Part shown: positions 23,592 to 31,763 of the stretch, piece by piece
Layout: every line of letters begins with the position of its first letter
Position numbering within the stretch: position 1 is the first letter of the stretch
From: Lysobacter sp.
Lineage (GTDB): Bacteria; Pseudomonadota; Gammaproteobacteria; Xanthomonadales; Xanthomonadaceae
Length of the DNA: 39,241 bases
Direction: 5' to 3'
NCBI GenBank assembly: GCA_030151365.1
Contig: JASLDW010000056.1
Location: 1 to 39,241, forward strand
The notes under the pieces: model-generated
Seen by the model: the letters and a program-made list of their open reading frames with translations, nothing else
The model's database searches: none
Told to the model about the DNA's origin: nothing
Translations under genes and position numbers: made by a program

Positions 23592-23999
23592 TCAGCCTCC
23601 GATGTCCTTCGGCGAACGCGCGACCTCGACAGCGCTCACGACACGACCGTCGCTGGAGTCGAGGGTCACGAACCAGTTCACCGGCGTCGGCGCTGCGGTC
23701 GTCGATTCGCCATTCGAGCTTGCGGTCTTCGTCGTGCACAAGGTCGAATGCGCGGAGCCGCCGGAACCGGCCTGGGTCTCCTGGCAATCGAATCCTTCCG
23801 ATCGCATCCGCGCGACCGCATCCGCAAGCGTCGCGCCCGGCTTGACCCACTGGCCGATCTGCGCACGCGCCTGGGCGGCGGACTGCTGGGTGTTGAAGCC
23901 ATGCTGCTGGCCGGATGGATTGCTCATGTTGGTACACCCCGAAAGAATGAGTGCTGCGGCAATGGCAGGAATCTGGATACGTCCGGACCGATCGTTCAT
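23592..23999 (-). CDS. Small lipoprotein, putative immunity protein
   Basis: 135 residues from ATG 23999. It has a short lipoprotein signal with lipobox LSGC (Cys22), then a polar, glutamine-rich segment (SNPSGQQHGFNTQQSAAQAR) and a compact domain (about 50-135) with two more cysteines (FDCQE and LCTTK) that could form a disulfide. Residue +2 is threonine, so outer-membrane sorting is expected. The domain (KPGATLADAVARMRSEGFDC ... NWFVTLDSSDGRVVSAVEV) looks like a small periplasmic recognition fold, but no family is recognised. The gene is immediately upstream of the putative effector gene, which suggests protection against that toxin. An AT-rich 34-base leader precedes it. Confidence 0.7.
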   Translation of the reverse strand: MNDRSGRIQIPAIAAALILSGCTNMSNPSGQQHGFNTQQSAAQARAQIGQWVKPGATLADAVARMRSEGFDCQETQAGSGGSAHSTLCTTKTASSNGESTTAAPTPVNWFVTLDSSDGRVVSAVEVARSPKDIGG

Positions 24000-24033
24000 C
24001 GCATTCCACAAATGTGATGGAAATCTCAAATTA

Positions 24034-24864
24034 TCACGGCACGAATTTCTGCGCCACCAGCCAGTCCCGGAACTCCTCTGGCCAGCGGTCGCTGCTGGTT
24101 CCCTGATGTTTCATGCCGAAGCCATGACCGCCAGCCGCGAATACCTGGACTTCCGGCTTGATGCCGGCCGCCTTCAGCGCCGAATAGAAACGATCGATCT
24201 CCTCCAGCGCCATCGGATCGTCCTGCGCCCAGGCCATGAATACCGGAGGCAGCTTTTTCGGGATCGTCGGCATCTTGCCGAACGGCGCGCCGTAGATTAG
24301 CGCCGCGAAATCGGGACGCGCCGAAGCGTCCGGTTGCAACAGCGTATTGCTCGCGACCATCGCGCCGGCGGAAAACCCGATGATGCCGAGCTTGCCGGGA
24401 GCGACGCCCCATTCCTTCGCGTGTTCGCGCACCAATGCGAGCGCGCGCAATGCATCCGCCGTGCCGTACTTCGCTGCCGCATCGAAATCCATGTCGGCGG
24501 GAATGCCCTGCCCGCGCTTTTCCGGAATGCGGTACTTGAGCACGAAGGCAGCGATGCCGTGCCGCTGCAACCAGCGGGCCACGTCGTCGCCCTCAAGCCC
24601 GATCGCGAGCGCCACGAAGGCGCCGCCCGGCGCCACGATCACGCCCGCGCCGGTCGCCTTGCTCTTCGCGGGCAGATAGGCCGTGAGCGCCGGCTCGGTC
24701 ACGTTGATGACGATGGTGCCGACGGGGGTGCCGGTGATGGTTTGTTCGTGTTGCTGCCAATGCTCCGTACCCGGTGGAGGGCCGGGCCAGAGCTTCACCG
24801 TCGTCTGCGCAACCGCGCACTGGGCAAAGAGGAACAGCAGCAACACCGCGAACGCACGGCGCAT
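24034..24864 (-). CDS. Secreted alpha/beta-hydrolase (esterase/acetylxylan-esterase-like)
   Basis: 276 residues from ATG 24864, giving a clean signal peptide (about 1-20, MRRAFAVLLLFLFAQCAVAQ). The frame extends 14 codons upstream without signal-peptide character. Nucleophile Ser165 is in GIIGFSAGAMV, the oxyanion turn in VIVAPGGAF, the acid probably in AWAQDDPMA and the histidine in AAGGHGFGMK. This pattern fits periplasmic carbohydrate or acetyl esterases (BD-FAE-like). The family substrate is typically an ester on polysaccharide side chains; the exact one is unknown. It is the fourth gene after the ECF41 sigma gene on the same strand and might be part of that operon. Confidence 0.82.
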   Translation of the reverse strand: MRRAFAVLLLFLFAQCAVAQTTVKLWPGPPPGTEHWQQHEQTITGTPVGTIVINVTEPALTAYLPAKSKATGAGVIVAPGGAFVALAIGLEGDDVARWLQRHGIAAFVLKYRIPEKRGQGIPADMDFDAAAKYGTADALRALALVREHAKEWGVAPGKLGIIGFSAGAMVASNTLLQPDASARPDFAALIYGAPFGKMPTIPKKLPPVFMAWAQDDPMALEEIDRFYSALKAAGIKPEVQVFAAGGHGFGMKHQGTSSDRWPEEFRDWLVAQKFVP

Positions 24865-24913
24865 GACTTTCTCCCGGATCGGCTCGCACACACTACACCC
24901 GAGCAACGATCGG

Positions 24914-25306
24914 TTAGGTGCCGACTGTTACGCTGCGCTCCTTGAAGACCTCACGAGCAATATCCAAGCCATTGATTGCTGCAGGAAATCCTGCATAGAC
25001 AGCCATCTGCAGAATGACTTCAACGATTTCCGAAGGCGAACAACCGACATTGAGTGCACCGTGAATATGCACTTTGAGTTGCGGGGAAGCAGTTCCCATG
25101 GCCGTTAGCGCGGCGACAGTCGAAAGTTGGCGAGAGCGCTTGTCCAGCCCGGGACGGGACATGACATCGCCATAAGAGAAGGAAATGATCCAATCCGCGA
25201 GATCCGGGGCGACATCCTTGAGACTTTCAACGACAGCGGCACCCGTTCCGCCCGTAATGGCAGAAAGTGTTTCTTCGCCGAGCTTTTGGCGCTTTGCGTC
25301 AGACAT
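24914..25306 (-). CDS. Carboxymuconolactone decarboxylase-like protein (without CxxC)
   Basis: 130 residues with the CMD fold: DLADWIISFSYGDVMSRPGLD near the middle and the conserved HIHGALNVGCSPSEIVEVIL block, ending in AVYAGFPAAINGL. The CxxC pair of peroxidatic AhpD proteins is missing, so it belongs with gamma-carboxymuconolactone-decarboxylase-like members. GAGGAAA precedes the ATG and overlaps the stop region of the NTF2-like gene (11-base gap). CMD-type genes are standard neighbours of ECF41 sigma factors. Its reaction here is unknown. Confidence 0.86.
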   Translation of the reverse strand: MSDAKRQKLGEETLSAITGGTGAAVVESLKDVAPDLADWIISFSYGDVMSRPGLDKRSRQLSTVAALTAMGTASPQLKVHIHGALNVGCSPSEIVEVILQMAVYAGFPAAINGLDIAREVFKERSVTVGT

Positions 25307-25317
25307 GAGAATTTCCT

Positions 25318-25707
25318 CTAGGCATCTGTTTTGCTGATCTTCTTGGGAATGCGCTGGGCCGGGTCATAGAAGAACGTCTCTTCCGCGATGCGTTCCCCCT
25401 CCCAGCGCTGGTATGCGATCTCTTCCATGTGCGTGACCGTGCCGTCGGCCCAATCGAAGTGGAAAATCCAGCGAATGACCACGTTGTCTCCGTTGACGAA
25501 GACAGGACGTACACACTTCGACCAGACCGACCTTGCTCGCGCCATGATTTGTCGCTCGTTTGCCACATGTGCGTCTCGCCCGACCCGCGGGGGCGACTGG
25601 TTCTCCTGCATCGTCGAATCTGCGGTGTAGAACTCCTCGCAAGCTTCGGCGTGGGCGTTTTCTTCGACACGCGCAATGAAACGCTCAAGTGTTTCGGCTG
25701 TAGGCAT
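25318..25707 (-). CDS. NTF2/SnoaL-like domain protein
   Basis: 129 residues forming one NTF2-like cone fold: ERFIARVEENAHAEACEEFY at the start, VIRWIFHFDWADGTVTHMEE and YQRWEGERIAEETFFYDPAQ at the end. GGAGGAAA precedes the ATG, 42 bases after the AhpD-like gene. The same fold is fused to the C-terminus of the ECF41 sigma factor of this operon. Family members bind or isomerise small hydrophobic molecules; the ligand here is unknown. Confidence 0.83.
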   Translation of the reverse strand: MPTAETLERFIARVEENAHAEACEEFYTADSTMQENQSPPRVGRDAHVANERQIMARARSVWSKCVRPVFVNGDNVVIRWIFHFDWADGTVTHMEEIAYQRWEGERIAEETFFYDPAQRIPKKISKTDA

Positions 25708-25749
25708 TCGTTTCCTCCAGTGTGGGCAAGCCCAAATCCGGGGCGTCGA

Positions 25750-26208
25750 TCAATGCGAGCCCGGCTTGTAATGGCCGCCAATTGTCCGCGCGGCGATATT
25801 GATGCGGTTCCAGCCGTTGATGGTGACGATCAGCATCGTCAGATCGACCAGCGCATCTTCCTCGAAGTGTTGGCGAGCCTGCTCGTACATGGCATCGGGC
25901 AATGCCTCCGGTGATGCCAACGCCGTCAGTTCTTCGGCCCAGGCCAGGGCGATGCGCTCGCGCTCGCTGTACAGCTTCGTTTCGCACCAGGCCGGCAACA
26001 GGTACAGGCGCTGCTCGGTTTCGCCGGCGGCACGGGCGTCCTTGCTGTGCATGTCGAGACAGAACGCACAGCCGTTAATTTGCGAAACGCGCATCAGCAC
26101 CAACTCCACCAGGCTATTCTCCAGCCGCCCTGCATCGCGGATGCCTTGGGTGATCGCAGCCAGCGGCTGCATGGCGGGATAGTGCTTCATCACGGAAAAA
26201 CGGTTCAT
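25750..26208 (-). CDS. AhpD-like carboxymuconolactone decarboxylase family peroxidase
   Basis: 152 residues from ATG 26208 (AGGAA upstream). The redox motif Cys47-x2-Cys50 with His54 (INGCAFCLDMHSKDARAAG) is the AhpD-type active site. The C-terminal part (LTMLIVTINGWNRINIAART) is typical of the family. It probably acts as a thiol-dependent peroxidase or disulfide reductase in the cytosol. An ECF41 promoter reads into it from within the 3' end of the sigma gene (-35 at 26280-26286, -10 at 26260-26263), so it is a direct target of the neighbouring sigma factor. Confidence 0.9.
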   Translation of the reverse strand: MNRFSVMKHYPAMQPLAAITQGIRDAGRLENSLVELVLMRVSQINGCAFCLDMHSKDARAAGETEQRLYLLPAWCETKLYSERERIALAWAEELTALASPEALPDAMYEQARQHFEEDALVDLTMLIVTINGWNRINIAARTIGGHYKPGSH

Positions 26209-26249
26209 GGCAGATTCCTTGGCTTGAGACAACCGGAATTGGCCGTCTT

Positions 26250-27149
26250 CTAATGCAAGGACGCAGGAATCGTCGATTTCGTGACAGCCAGAATGCGCGC
26301 GAGTTTCTCGGGATTGCGCAACGCATGGATGGCGGTGATGCAATCGCTCTCGCACTCGACCCACATGGCCGAAGTCAACGCCCCATCCTGCCAGATGAAC
26401 AAGGCCGGGGCGCCATTGAGCATCGCCAGTTCGTAACGCGGCGACAGTTCGTGCGTATTGATGGCGATCTGCCGGTACAACCGTGCCAGACGATCGGCGC
26501 CATGCAGCGGGCGCAACGTCGCATTGACGATGCCGCCACCGTCGGAAATGTGGACCGCGTCCTCGGCGAACAATGCCTGAAGCGTTTCCAGATTCGGATC
26601 CGCCATCGCCGCCACGAAACGCTCCAGCATCCGCTGCTGGCTCCGTGCATCCACATCGAAACGCGGACGTCCCTCGCGCAGCCGTGTCTTGGCACGATGC
26701 ACGCGCTGGCGGCATGCATCCTCCCCGATGCCCAGGATTGCCGCCACCTCGGCATGGCTGTAATCGAACACTTCCTTCAGCAGGAAAGCCGCGCGCTCTT
26801 CGGGACTCAGTCGTTCGAGCAGCAACAGGAAAGACAGGCTGATGCTCTCGCTGCGCTCATGTTCGGCATCCGGGCTCTCGTTCTCCGGCGCCAGCGGCTC
26901 CGGCAGCCACGGACCGGCATAGTGCTCGCGCTCGGTCTTGGCCCGGCGCAGGCGATCCAGCGCCAGCCGGGTAGTCACGGTGACCAGCCAGGCTTCGGGG
27001 TCATCGAGGGCGGCGAGATCCTGCGAATGCAGGCGGAGCCAGGCATCGTGCACGACGTCCTCGGCGTCGGCAGGCGTCCCGAGCATGCGGTAAGCCAGGC
27101 CGAACAGGCGCGAGCGGTGTTGCTGGAACAGGATGGTCTGGGGATCCAT
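26250..27149 (-). CDS. ECF41-family sigma factor with C-terminal NTF2-like domain
   Basis: 299 residues from ATG 27149. Region 2 covers about 5-75 (FGLAYRMLGTPADAEDVVHD) and region 4 about 110-165. Three group hallmarks are present: WLPEP at 81-85 in the linker, DGGG at 203-206 and NPEKL at 279-283 in the NTF2/SnoaL-like extension (about 170-299). In ECF41 proteins the extension replaces an anti-sigma factor and tunes activity. The genes behind it (AhpD-like, NTF2-like, CMD-like) are the typical neighbours of the group. A canonical ECF41 promoter lies upstream at 27179-27205, so it is autoregulated. The signal is unknown. Confidence 0.95.
   Translation of the reverse strand: MDPQTILFQQHRSRLFGLAYRMLGTPADAEDVVHDAWLRLHSQDLAALDDPEAWLVTVTTRLALDRLRRAKTEREHYAGPWLPEPLAPENESPDAEHERSESISLSFLLLLERLSPEERAAFLLKEVFDYSHAEVAAILGIGEDACRQRVHRAKTRLREGRPRFDVDARSQQRMLERFVAAMADPNLETLQALFAEDAVHISDGGGIVNATLRPLHGADRLARLYRQIAINTHELSPRYELAMLNGAPALFIWQDGALTSAMWVECESDCITAIHALRNPEKLARILAVTKSTIPASLH
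26260..26286 (-). promoter_or_regulatory. ECF41-type promoter for the AhpD-like operon, inside the sigma gene
   Basis: On the minus strand -35 TGTCACG (26280-26286), 16 bases, -10 CGTC (26260-26263). It lies in the last codons of the sigma gene and points at the AhpD-like start at 26208. It matches the published ECF41 consensus (TGTCACA and CGTC) except for the last -35 base, with the same spacing as the promoter before the sigma gene. Confidence 0.8.
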
Positions 27150-27178
27150 GGTCTGATTCGTTCGGTGGATCAAGCCAG

Positions 27179-27205
27179 GACGCGTGACCCGGAGGAAATG
27201 TGACA
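27179..27205 (-). promoter_or_regulatory. ECF41-type promoter of the sigma gene
   Basis: On the minus strand -35 TGTCACA (27199-27205), 16 bases, -10 CGTC (27179-27182), 30 bases before the ATG. This is the full ECF41 consensus as published for Bacillus licheniformis and Rhodobacter ECF41 systems. Confidence 0.85.
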
Positions 27206-27230
27206 GGGACGACAACGCTCGCCGAACCGG

Positions 27231-27932
27231 TTATTGCATCCCGAGGGACGTGCTCCCGCCGACATCCAACTCATACTCGAAATTCTGATGCATCTCGCCA
27301 TAGGCCTCACCAGGTGAATGGTAGTTCGCACCCACGGCCAAGGTATGGCGTCCTCTCGAGAGCGGCCTGAGCATCAGCCAGTAGCCATCGGCCGCGGCCA
27401 ACGCTGACAGCCTGTCCTCTGGATTCATCGGGAAACACCCATTGCTGCGGACACGATGGCGCCTGATGTCACCCAGCGGTTTTCCATCCAGCATGACGAC
27501 GGCGCTGACCAGATGATCATTGTTGACGGTCGTGCCGGCCTGGAGTTCGGCGCAGGTCGAACGCTTGCGGACATCCGTTCGTTGCCACTGGATCATGTTG
27601 ATCACCGGCAACAGCAGGTATTTGCCTTCCGGGATCACGCAGACGCGTTTCGGTTCAAACTGGCCGTCCGTGCCGGCAAGAAACCATACCGGCCCATCCT
27701 GGCCGGACTCGCACAGGCGGCCGTCGGGATCGAGATAAGGTTCGATCGGCGAGGCTTCGGCCCAGCGCCACCAGCGCGCCGTCCACTCTGCAAGCGAGGC
27801 GCCTTCGACCGGGCCATCCACGAAAGGCTGAATGCTCGTATCCGATGCCGGTTGTGCATGTACGGTCACTCCGCCTGCAAAAGCGCAGGCGAGTATCAGT
27901 GGCAATGCAAACTCCAGGCGAATCCGACGCAT
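27231..27932 (-). CDS. Secreted protein of unknown function
   Basis: 233 residues with a signal peptide (about 1-27, ending VTVHAQP). The mature part begins with SLAEWTARWWRWAEASP, has a cysteine in GRLCESGQDGPVWFLAG, and two further blocks FEPKRVCVIPEGKYLLLPVIN and CAELQAG. Four cysteines in the mature part could form disulfides. It belongs to a widespread family of exported proteins with the WTARWWRWA ... GPVWFLAGT pattern that carries no functional name as far as remembered. A strong Shine-Dalgarno (GGGAGGGAG) precedes the ATG. It is downstream of icmF on the same strand with a 49-base gap. Confidence 0.72.
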   Translation of the reverse strand: MRRIRLEFALPLILACAFAGGVTVHAQPASDTSIQPFVDGPVEGASLAEWTARWWRWAEASPIEPYLDPDGRLCESGQDGPVWFLAGTDGQFEPKRVCVIPEGKYLLLPVINMIQWQRTDVRKRSTCAELQAGTTVNNDHLVSAVVMLDGKPLGDIRRHRVRSNGCFPMNPEDRLSALAAADGYWLMLRPLSRGRHTLAVGANYHSPGEAYGEMHQNFEYELDVGGSTSLGMQ

Positions 27933-27981
27933 GCTCTCCCTCCCCTTGATGGCGCTTCAAGGGGATTCGCAGCCTGCGGCG

Positions 27982-30900
27982 TCACATGTTGCGACGGTAC
28001 TCCCCACCCACATCGTACAACGCATGACTGATCTGCCCCAGGCTATGCGTCTTCACCGCCTCCACCAGCGCGGCAAACACATTGCGGCGATCCCGCGCCG
28101 TCTTCTGAAGATAGCCCAGTCCATGCCCGTCATGGACCTCGCCGTCCACCGCCGAATCCTCGATCACGTGGCCATGCTCGGTCTCGCCGCGCGGCGCCAG
28201 GTGGTTGCGTGAGGTCTGCCAGCCGCGGACGTTCGCGATCTGCTGGCCCTTCTCTTCCTCGGTCGAGCGGATTAGTTCGATCTCGGTGACCACTTCGCCG
28301 GCGTGTTCCTTGGGCAGGAACATGTTGACGCCGACCAGCGGCAGGCTGCCATCGTGCTTCTTCTGTTCGTAATACAGGCTTTCTTCCTGGATCTTGCCGC
28401 GCTGGTACATGGTGTCCATCGCGCCGAGCACGCCGCCGCGTTCGCTGATCGCCTCGAATTCCTTGTACACGGCCTCTTCGACGATATCGGTCAGGTATTC
28501 GACCGCGAAGCTGCCCTGCCACGGGTTCTCGTTGAAGTTGAGGCCGAGTTCCTTGTTGATGATCATCTGGATCGCCACCGCGCGACGCACCGATTCCTCG
28601 GTCGGGGTGGTGATCGCCTCGTCGTAAGCGTTGGTGTGCAGGCTGTTGCAGTTGTCGAATAGCGCGTACAGCGCCTGCAATGTGGTGCGAATGTCGTTGA
28701 ACTGGATTTCCTGCGCGTGCAGCGAACGACCCGAGGTCTGGATGTGGTACTTCATCATCTGGCTGCGCTCGTTGGCGCCGTAGCGCTCGCGCATCGCACG
28801 CGCCCAGATGCGGCGGGCGACGCGGCCGATCACGGTGTATTCCGGATCCATGCCGTTGGAGAAGAAGAACGACAGGTTGGGCGCGAAGTCGTCGATCTTC
28901 ATCCCGCGCGCGAGGTAGTACTCGACGATGGTGAAGCCGTTGCTGAGGGTGAACGCCAGCTGCGAGATCGGGTTCGCACCAGCCTCGGCGATGTGGTAGC
29001 CGGAGATCGACACCGAATAGAAATTCCGCACGGCGTGGTCGACGAAGTACTGCTGGATGTCGCCCATCATTCGCAGCGCGAATTCGGTGCTGAAGATGCA
29101 GGTGTTCTGCGCCTGATCTTCCTTGAGGATGTCGGCCTGCACGGTGCCGCGCACGGTCTTGAGCGTTTCCGCCTTGATCCGCGCATAGGTCTCGGCATCG
29201 ACCAGCTGGTCGCCGGTGACGCCGAGCAGCCCCAGGCCGAGCCCGTTGTTGGTCGGCGGCAGGTCGCCGTGGTAGCGCGGCCGCTCGCGACCTTCAAAGA
29301 ACGCATCGATCTTCTTCTGCGCCTCGGCCCAGCGCGCCGGATCTTCCTTCAGGTATTTCTCGACCTGCTGGTCGATCGCGGTGTTCATGAACATCGCGAG
29401 GATGATCGGCGCCGGACCATTGATCGTCATCGACACCGAGGTGGTCGGCGCGCACAGGTCGAAGCCGGAATACAGCTTCTTCATGTCGTCCAGCGTCGGG
29501 ATGTTGACGCCGGAATTGCCGATCTTGCCGTAGATGTCAGGACGCGGCGCCGGATCCTCGCCGTACAGCGTCACGCTGTCGAACGCGGTGGACAGGCGCG
29601 CGGCCGGCTGGCCGACGCTGAGGTAATGGAAGCGGCGATTGGTGCGCTCCGGCGTGCCCTCGCCCGCGAACATGCGGATCGGATCCTCGCCGGTGCGGCG
29701 GTACGGATAGACACCACCGGTGTACGGATAGGAACCCGGCAGGTTCTCCTTGCCAAGGAAGGTCAGCAGCTCGCCCCAGGACTTGTAGGTCGGCGCAGCG
29801 ATCTTCGGCACCTTCTGGTGGCTCAGCGATTCGCGGTAGTTCTCGACGCGGATAGTCTTGCCGCGCACCTGGTATTCGTTCACTTCGTCGGTGATCGACT
29901 TCAGGCGCTGCGGCCACTCGCGCAGCAGCTTCAGGTTCTCGCTGGTCAGCGACTGCACGGCGTCGTTGTAGCGCTGGCGCAAAGTCAGCAGCGAACGGTC
30001 GATATCACCGGCGCCCGGCTGCACATCGTCGCCGGCATACAGTTCCAGCGCCTTCGGCAGTTTGGCGTCGTCAAGCTCGCGCAGCGCTTCCCAGCAACTC
30101 TGGGCGCGATTGGCGATCTCGGACTGCTTGCCGATCTGGCCGTTGATCGAGCGGCCCTGCTCGGCGATCTCGGCGAGGTAACGCACGCGGGCGCCGGGGA
30201 TCAGCACGGTCGCACGCGGCTCCTTGAGCGCGGTATCGATGGCCGGCGACCACTTCTCCGTCGGCAGCGCCAGCTTCTCGCGCAGCAGGCGGCACAGATT
30301 GGCGAACATCCAGCTAATGCCGGGATCGTTGAACTGCGAGGCGATGGTCGGATAGACCGGCACATCCTCGTCTTTCGTCTGGAAGGCGACGCGGTTGCGC
30401 TTCCACTGCTTGCGGATGTCGCGCAACGCGTCCTCGGCGCCACGCTTGTCATACTTGTTGAGCACGATCAGCTCGGCGTAATCGATCATGTCGATCTTCT
30501 CGAGCTGCGACGCCGCGCCGTAGTCGCTGGTCATCACGTACATCGGGAAATCGACCAGATCGACGATCTCCGAATCCGACTGGCCGATACCGGCGGTTTC
30601 GACGATCACCAGGTCGTAGCCCAGCGACTTCAGGAAGCTGATGCAATCCTTCAGCACCGCGTTGGTCGCCACGTTCTGGCGACGGGTGGCCATCGAGCGC
30701 ATGTAGACGCGATGGCTGCGCAGCGAGTTCATGCGGATGCGGTCGCCCAGCAGGGCGCCACCGGTGCGGCGCCGGGTCGGGTCGACCGAGATCACCGCGA
30801 CGCGCATCTGCGGGAAGTTGGAAAGAAAACGGTTCAGCAATTCATCCGTCACCGACGATTTGCCGGCGCCGCCGGTGCCAGTGATGCCGACCACCGGGGT

Positions 30901-31521
30901 CTTGCCGCCGGCCAGCTGCCATTGCTTGCGCAGGTGGGCGAGTTCGGATTCGCCGAGCTGGCCGTCCTCGATCGCCGACAACACGCGACCGATGCCGATC
31001 TCGTCGTCGATGCCGGGCGCGTCGTTGACTGCCTTGTTCGCGTGCTCGCCGCGACCGTCGTTGGCGCGCTTGACCACGTCCTCGATCATCTCCACCAGCC
31101 CCATCTTCATGCCGTCGTTGGGGTGGTAGATGCGCTCGACGCCATAGGCCTCGAGTTCGCGGATTTCTTCCGGGGTGATGGTGCCGCCCCCGCCGCCGAA
31201 TACCTTGATGTGCGGCGCGCCGCGTTCCTTCAGCATGTCGACCATGTACTTGAAGTACTCGACGTGGCCGCCCTGGTAGGACGACAGCGCGATGCCGTCG
31301 GCGTCTTCCTGCAATGCCGCGCGCACCACGTCCTCGACGCTGCGGTTGTGGCCGAGGTGGATCACCTCCGCGCCCTGCGACTGGATCAGCCGGCGCATGA
31401 TGTTGATCGCAGCGTCATGGCCATCGAACAGGCTGGCGGCGGTCACGAAGCGCAACGGCACCGCGGTCTCGCTGGCGGTGGTGGATTGGCTTTCGGTCAG
31501 CGTCTGGGCAGGCGTGCTCAT
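27982..31521 (-). CDS. icmF: Fused isobutyryl-CoA mutase (IcmF): B12 domain, GTPase chaperone, mutase
   Basis: 1179 residues from ATG 31521; the open frame extends 37 codons further upstream without homologous sequence. Domains in order: B12-binding (about 23-150, with DGHD at 33-36 in the D-x-H loop), G-protein chaperone (about 205-420, Walker A TGTGGAGKSS with Lys221, ETAGIGQSD, NKYD at 355-358) and the mutase barrel (about 560-1170). Substrate residues point to isobutyryl-CoA rather than methylmalonyl-CoA: Phe618 (RMFAGEG) and Gln805 (AQNTCIF) stand where methylmalonyl-CoA mutase has Tyr89 and Arg207. The enzyme interconverts isobutyryl- and n-butyryl-CoA using adenosylcobalamin; IcmF can also act on isovaleryl/pivalyl-CoA. 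It is divergent from leucine dehydrogenase. No cobalamin riboswitch is visible. Confidence 0.95.
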   Translation of the reverse strand: MSTPAQTLTESQSTTASETAVPLRFVTAASLFDGHDAAINIMRRLIQSQGAEVIHLGHNRSVEDVVRAALQEDADGIALSSYQGGHVEYFKYMVDMLKERGAPHIKVFGGGGGTITPEEIRELEAYGVERIYHPNDGMKMGLVEMIEDVVKRANDGRGEHANKAVNDAPGIDDEIGIGRVLSAIEDGQLGESELAHLRKQWQLAGGKTPVVGITGTGGAGKSSVTDELLNRFLSNFPQMRVAVISVDPTRRRTGGALLGDRIRMNSLRSHRVYMRSMATRRQNVATNAVLKDCISFLKSLGYDLVIVETAGIGQSDSEIVDLVDFPMYVMTSDYGAASQLEKIDMIDYAELIVLNKYDKRGAEDALRDIRKQWKRNRVAFQTKDEDVPVYPTIASQFNDPGISWMFANLCRLLREKLALPTEKWSPAIDTALKEPRATVLIPGARVRYLAEIAEQGRSINGQIGKQSEIANRAQSCWEALRELDDAKLPKALELYAGDDVQPGAGDIDRSLLTLRQRYNDAVQSLTSENLKLLREWPQRLKSITDEVNEYQVRGKTIRVENYRESLSHQKVPKIAAPTYKSWGELLTFLGKENLPGSYPYTGGVYPYRRTGEDPIRMFAGEGTPERTNRRFHYLSVGQPAARLSTAFDSVTLYGEDPAPRPDIYGKIGNSGVNIPTLDDMKKLYSGFDLCAPTTSVSMTINGPAPIILAMFMNTAIDQQVEKYLKEDPARWAEAQKKIDAFFEGRERPRYHGDLPPTNNGLGLGLLGVTGDQLVDAETYARIKAETLKTVRGTVQADILKEDQAQNTCIFSTEFALRMMGDIQQYFVDHAVRNFYSVSISGYHIAEAGANPISQLAFTLSNGFTIVEYYLARGMKIDDFAPNLSFFFSNGMDPEYTVIGRVARRIWARAMRERYGANERSQMMKYHIQTSGRSLHAQEIQFNDIRTTLQALYALFDNCNSLHTNAYDEAITTPTEESVRRAVAIQMIINKELGLNFNENPWQGSFAVEYLTDIVEEAVYKEFEAISERGGVLGAMDTMYQRGKIQEESLYYEQKKHDGSLPLVGVNMFLPKEHAGEVVTEIELIRSTEEEKGQQIANVRGWQTSRNHLAPRGETEHGHVIEDSAVDGEVHDGHGLGYLQKTARDRRNVFAALVEAVKTHSLGQISHALYDVGGEYRRNM

Positions 31522-31763
31522 GGCGGAATTCACGGCGGATTGCGGGAAACCGCGATTGTAGCGCGGGCGTCCGCGGCGGCCTTTCCGCACACCAGTGCGG
31601 TGGTGGATGTCAACCCTGCATTCATCGGCCATCCGTGCGGCCGGGAATGCTCGCCCGTGCCGGAAGGACTAGAATATGGCGCCCTCGCCGACCGGCGAAT
31701 GGCATCGTTCCCACCCCCGGACCCGCACCGGCATGGTCGTCGGCGCTTATCGGAGTTCACCCA

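Noticed and set aside
31522..31763. Cobalamin riboswitch upstream of icmF
   Set aside because: The intergenic region shows no B12-box-like sequence or expected long fold; it also has to serve the divergent leucine dehydrogenase gene.
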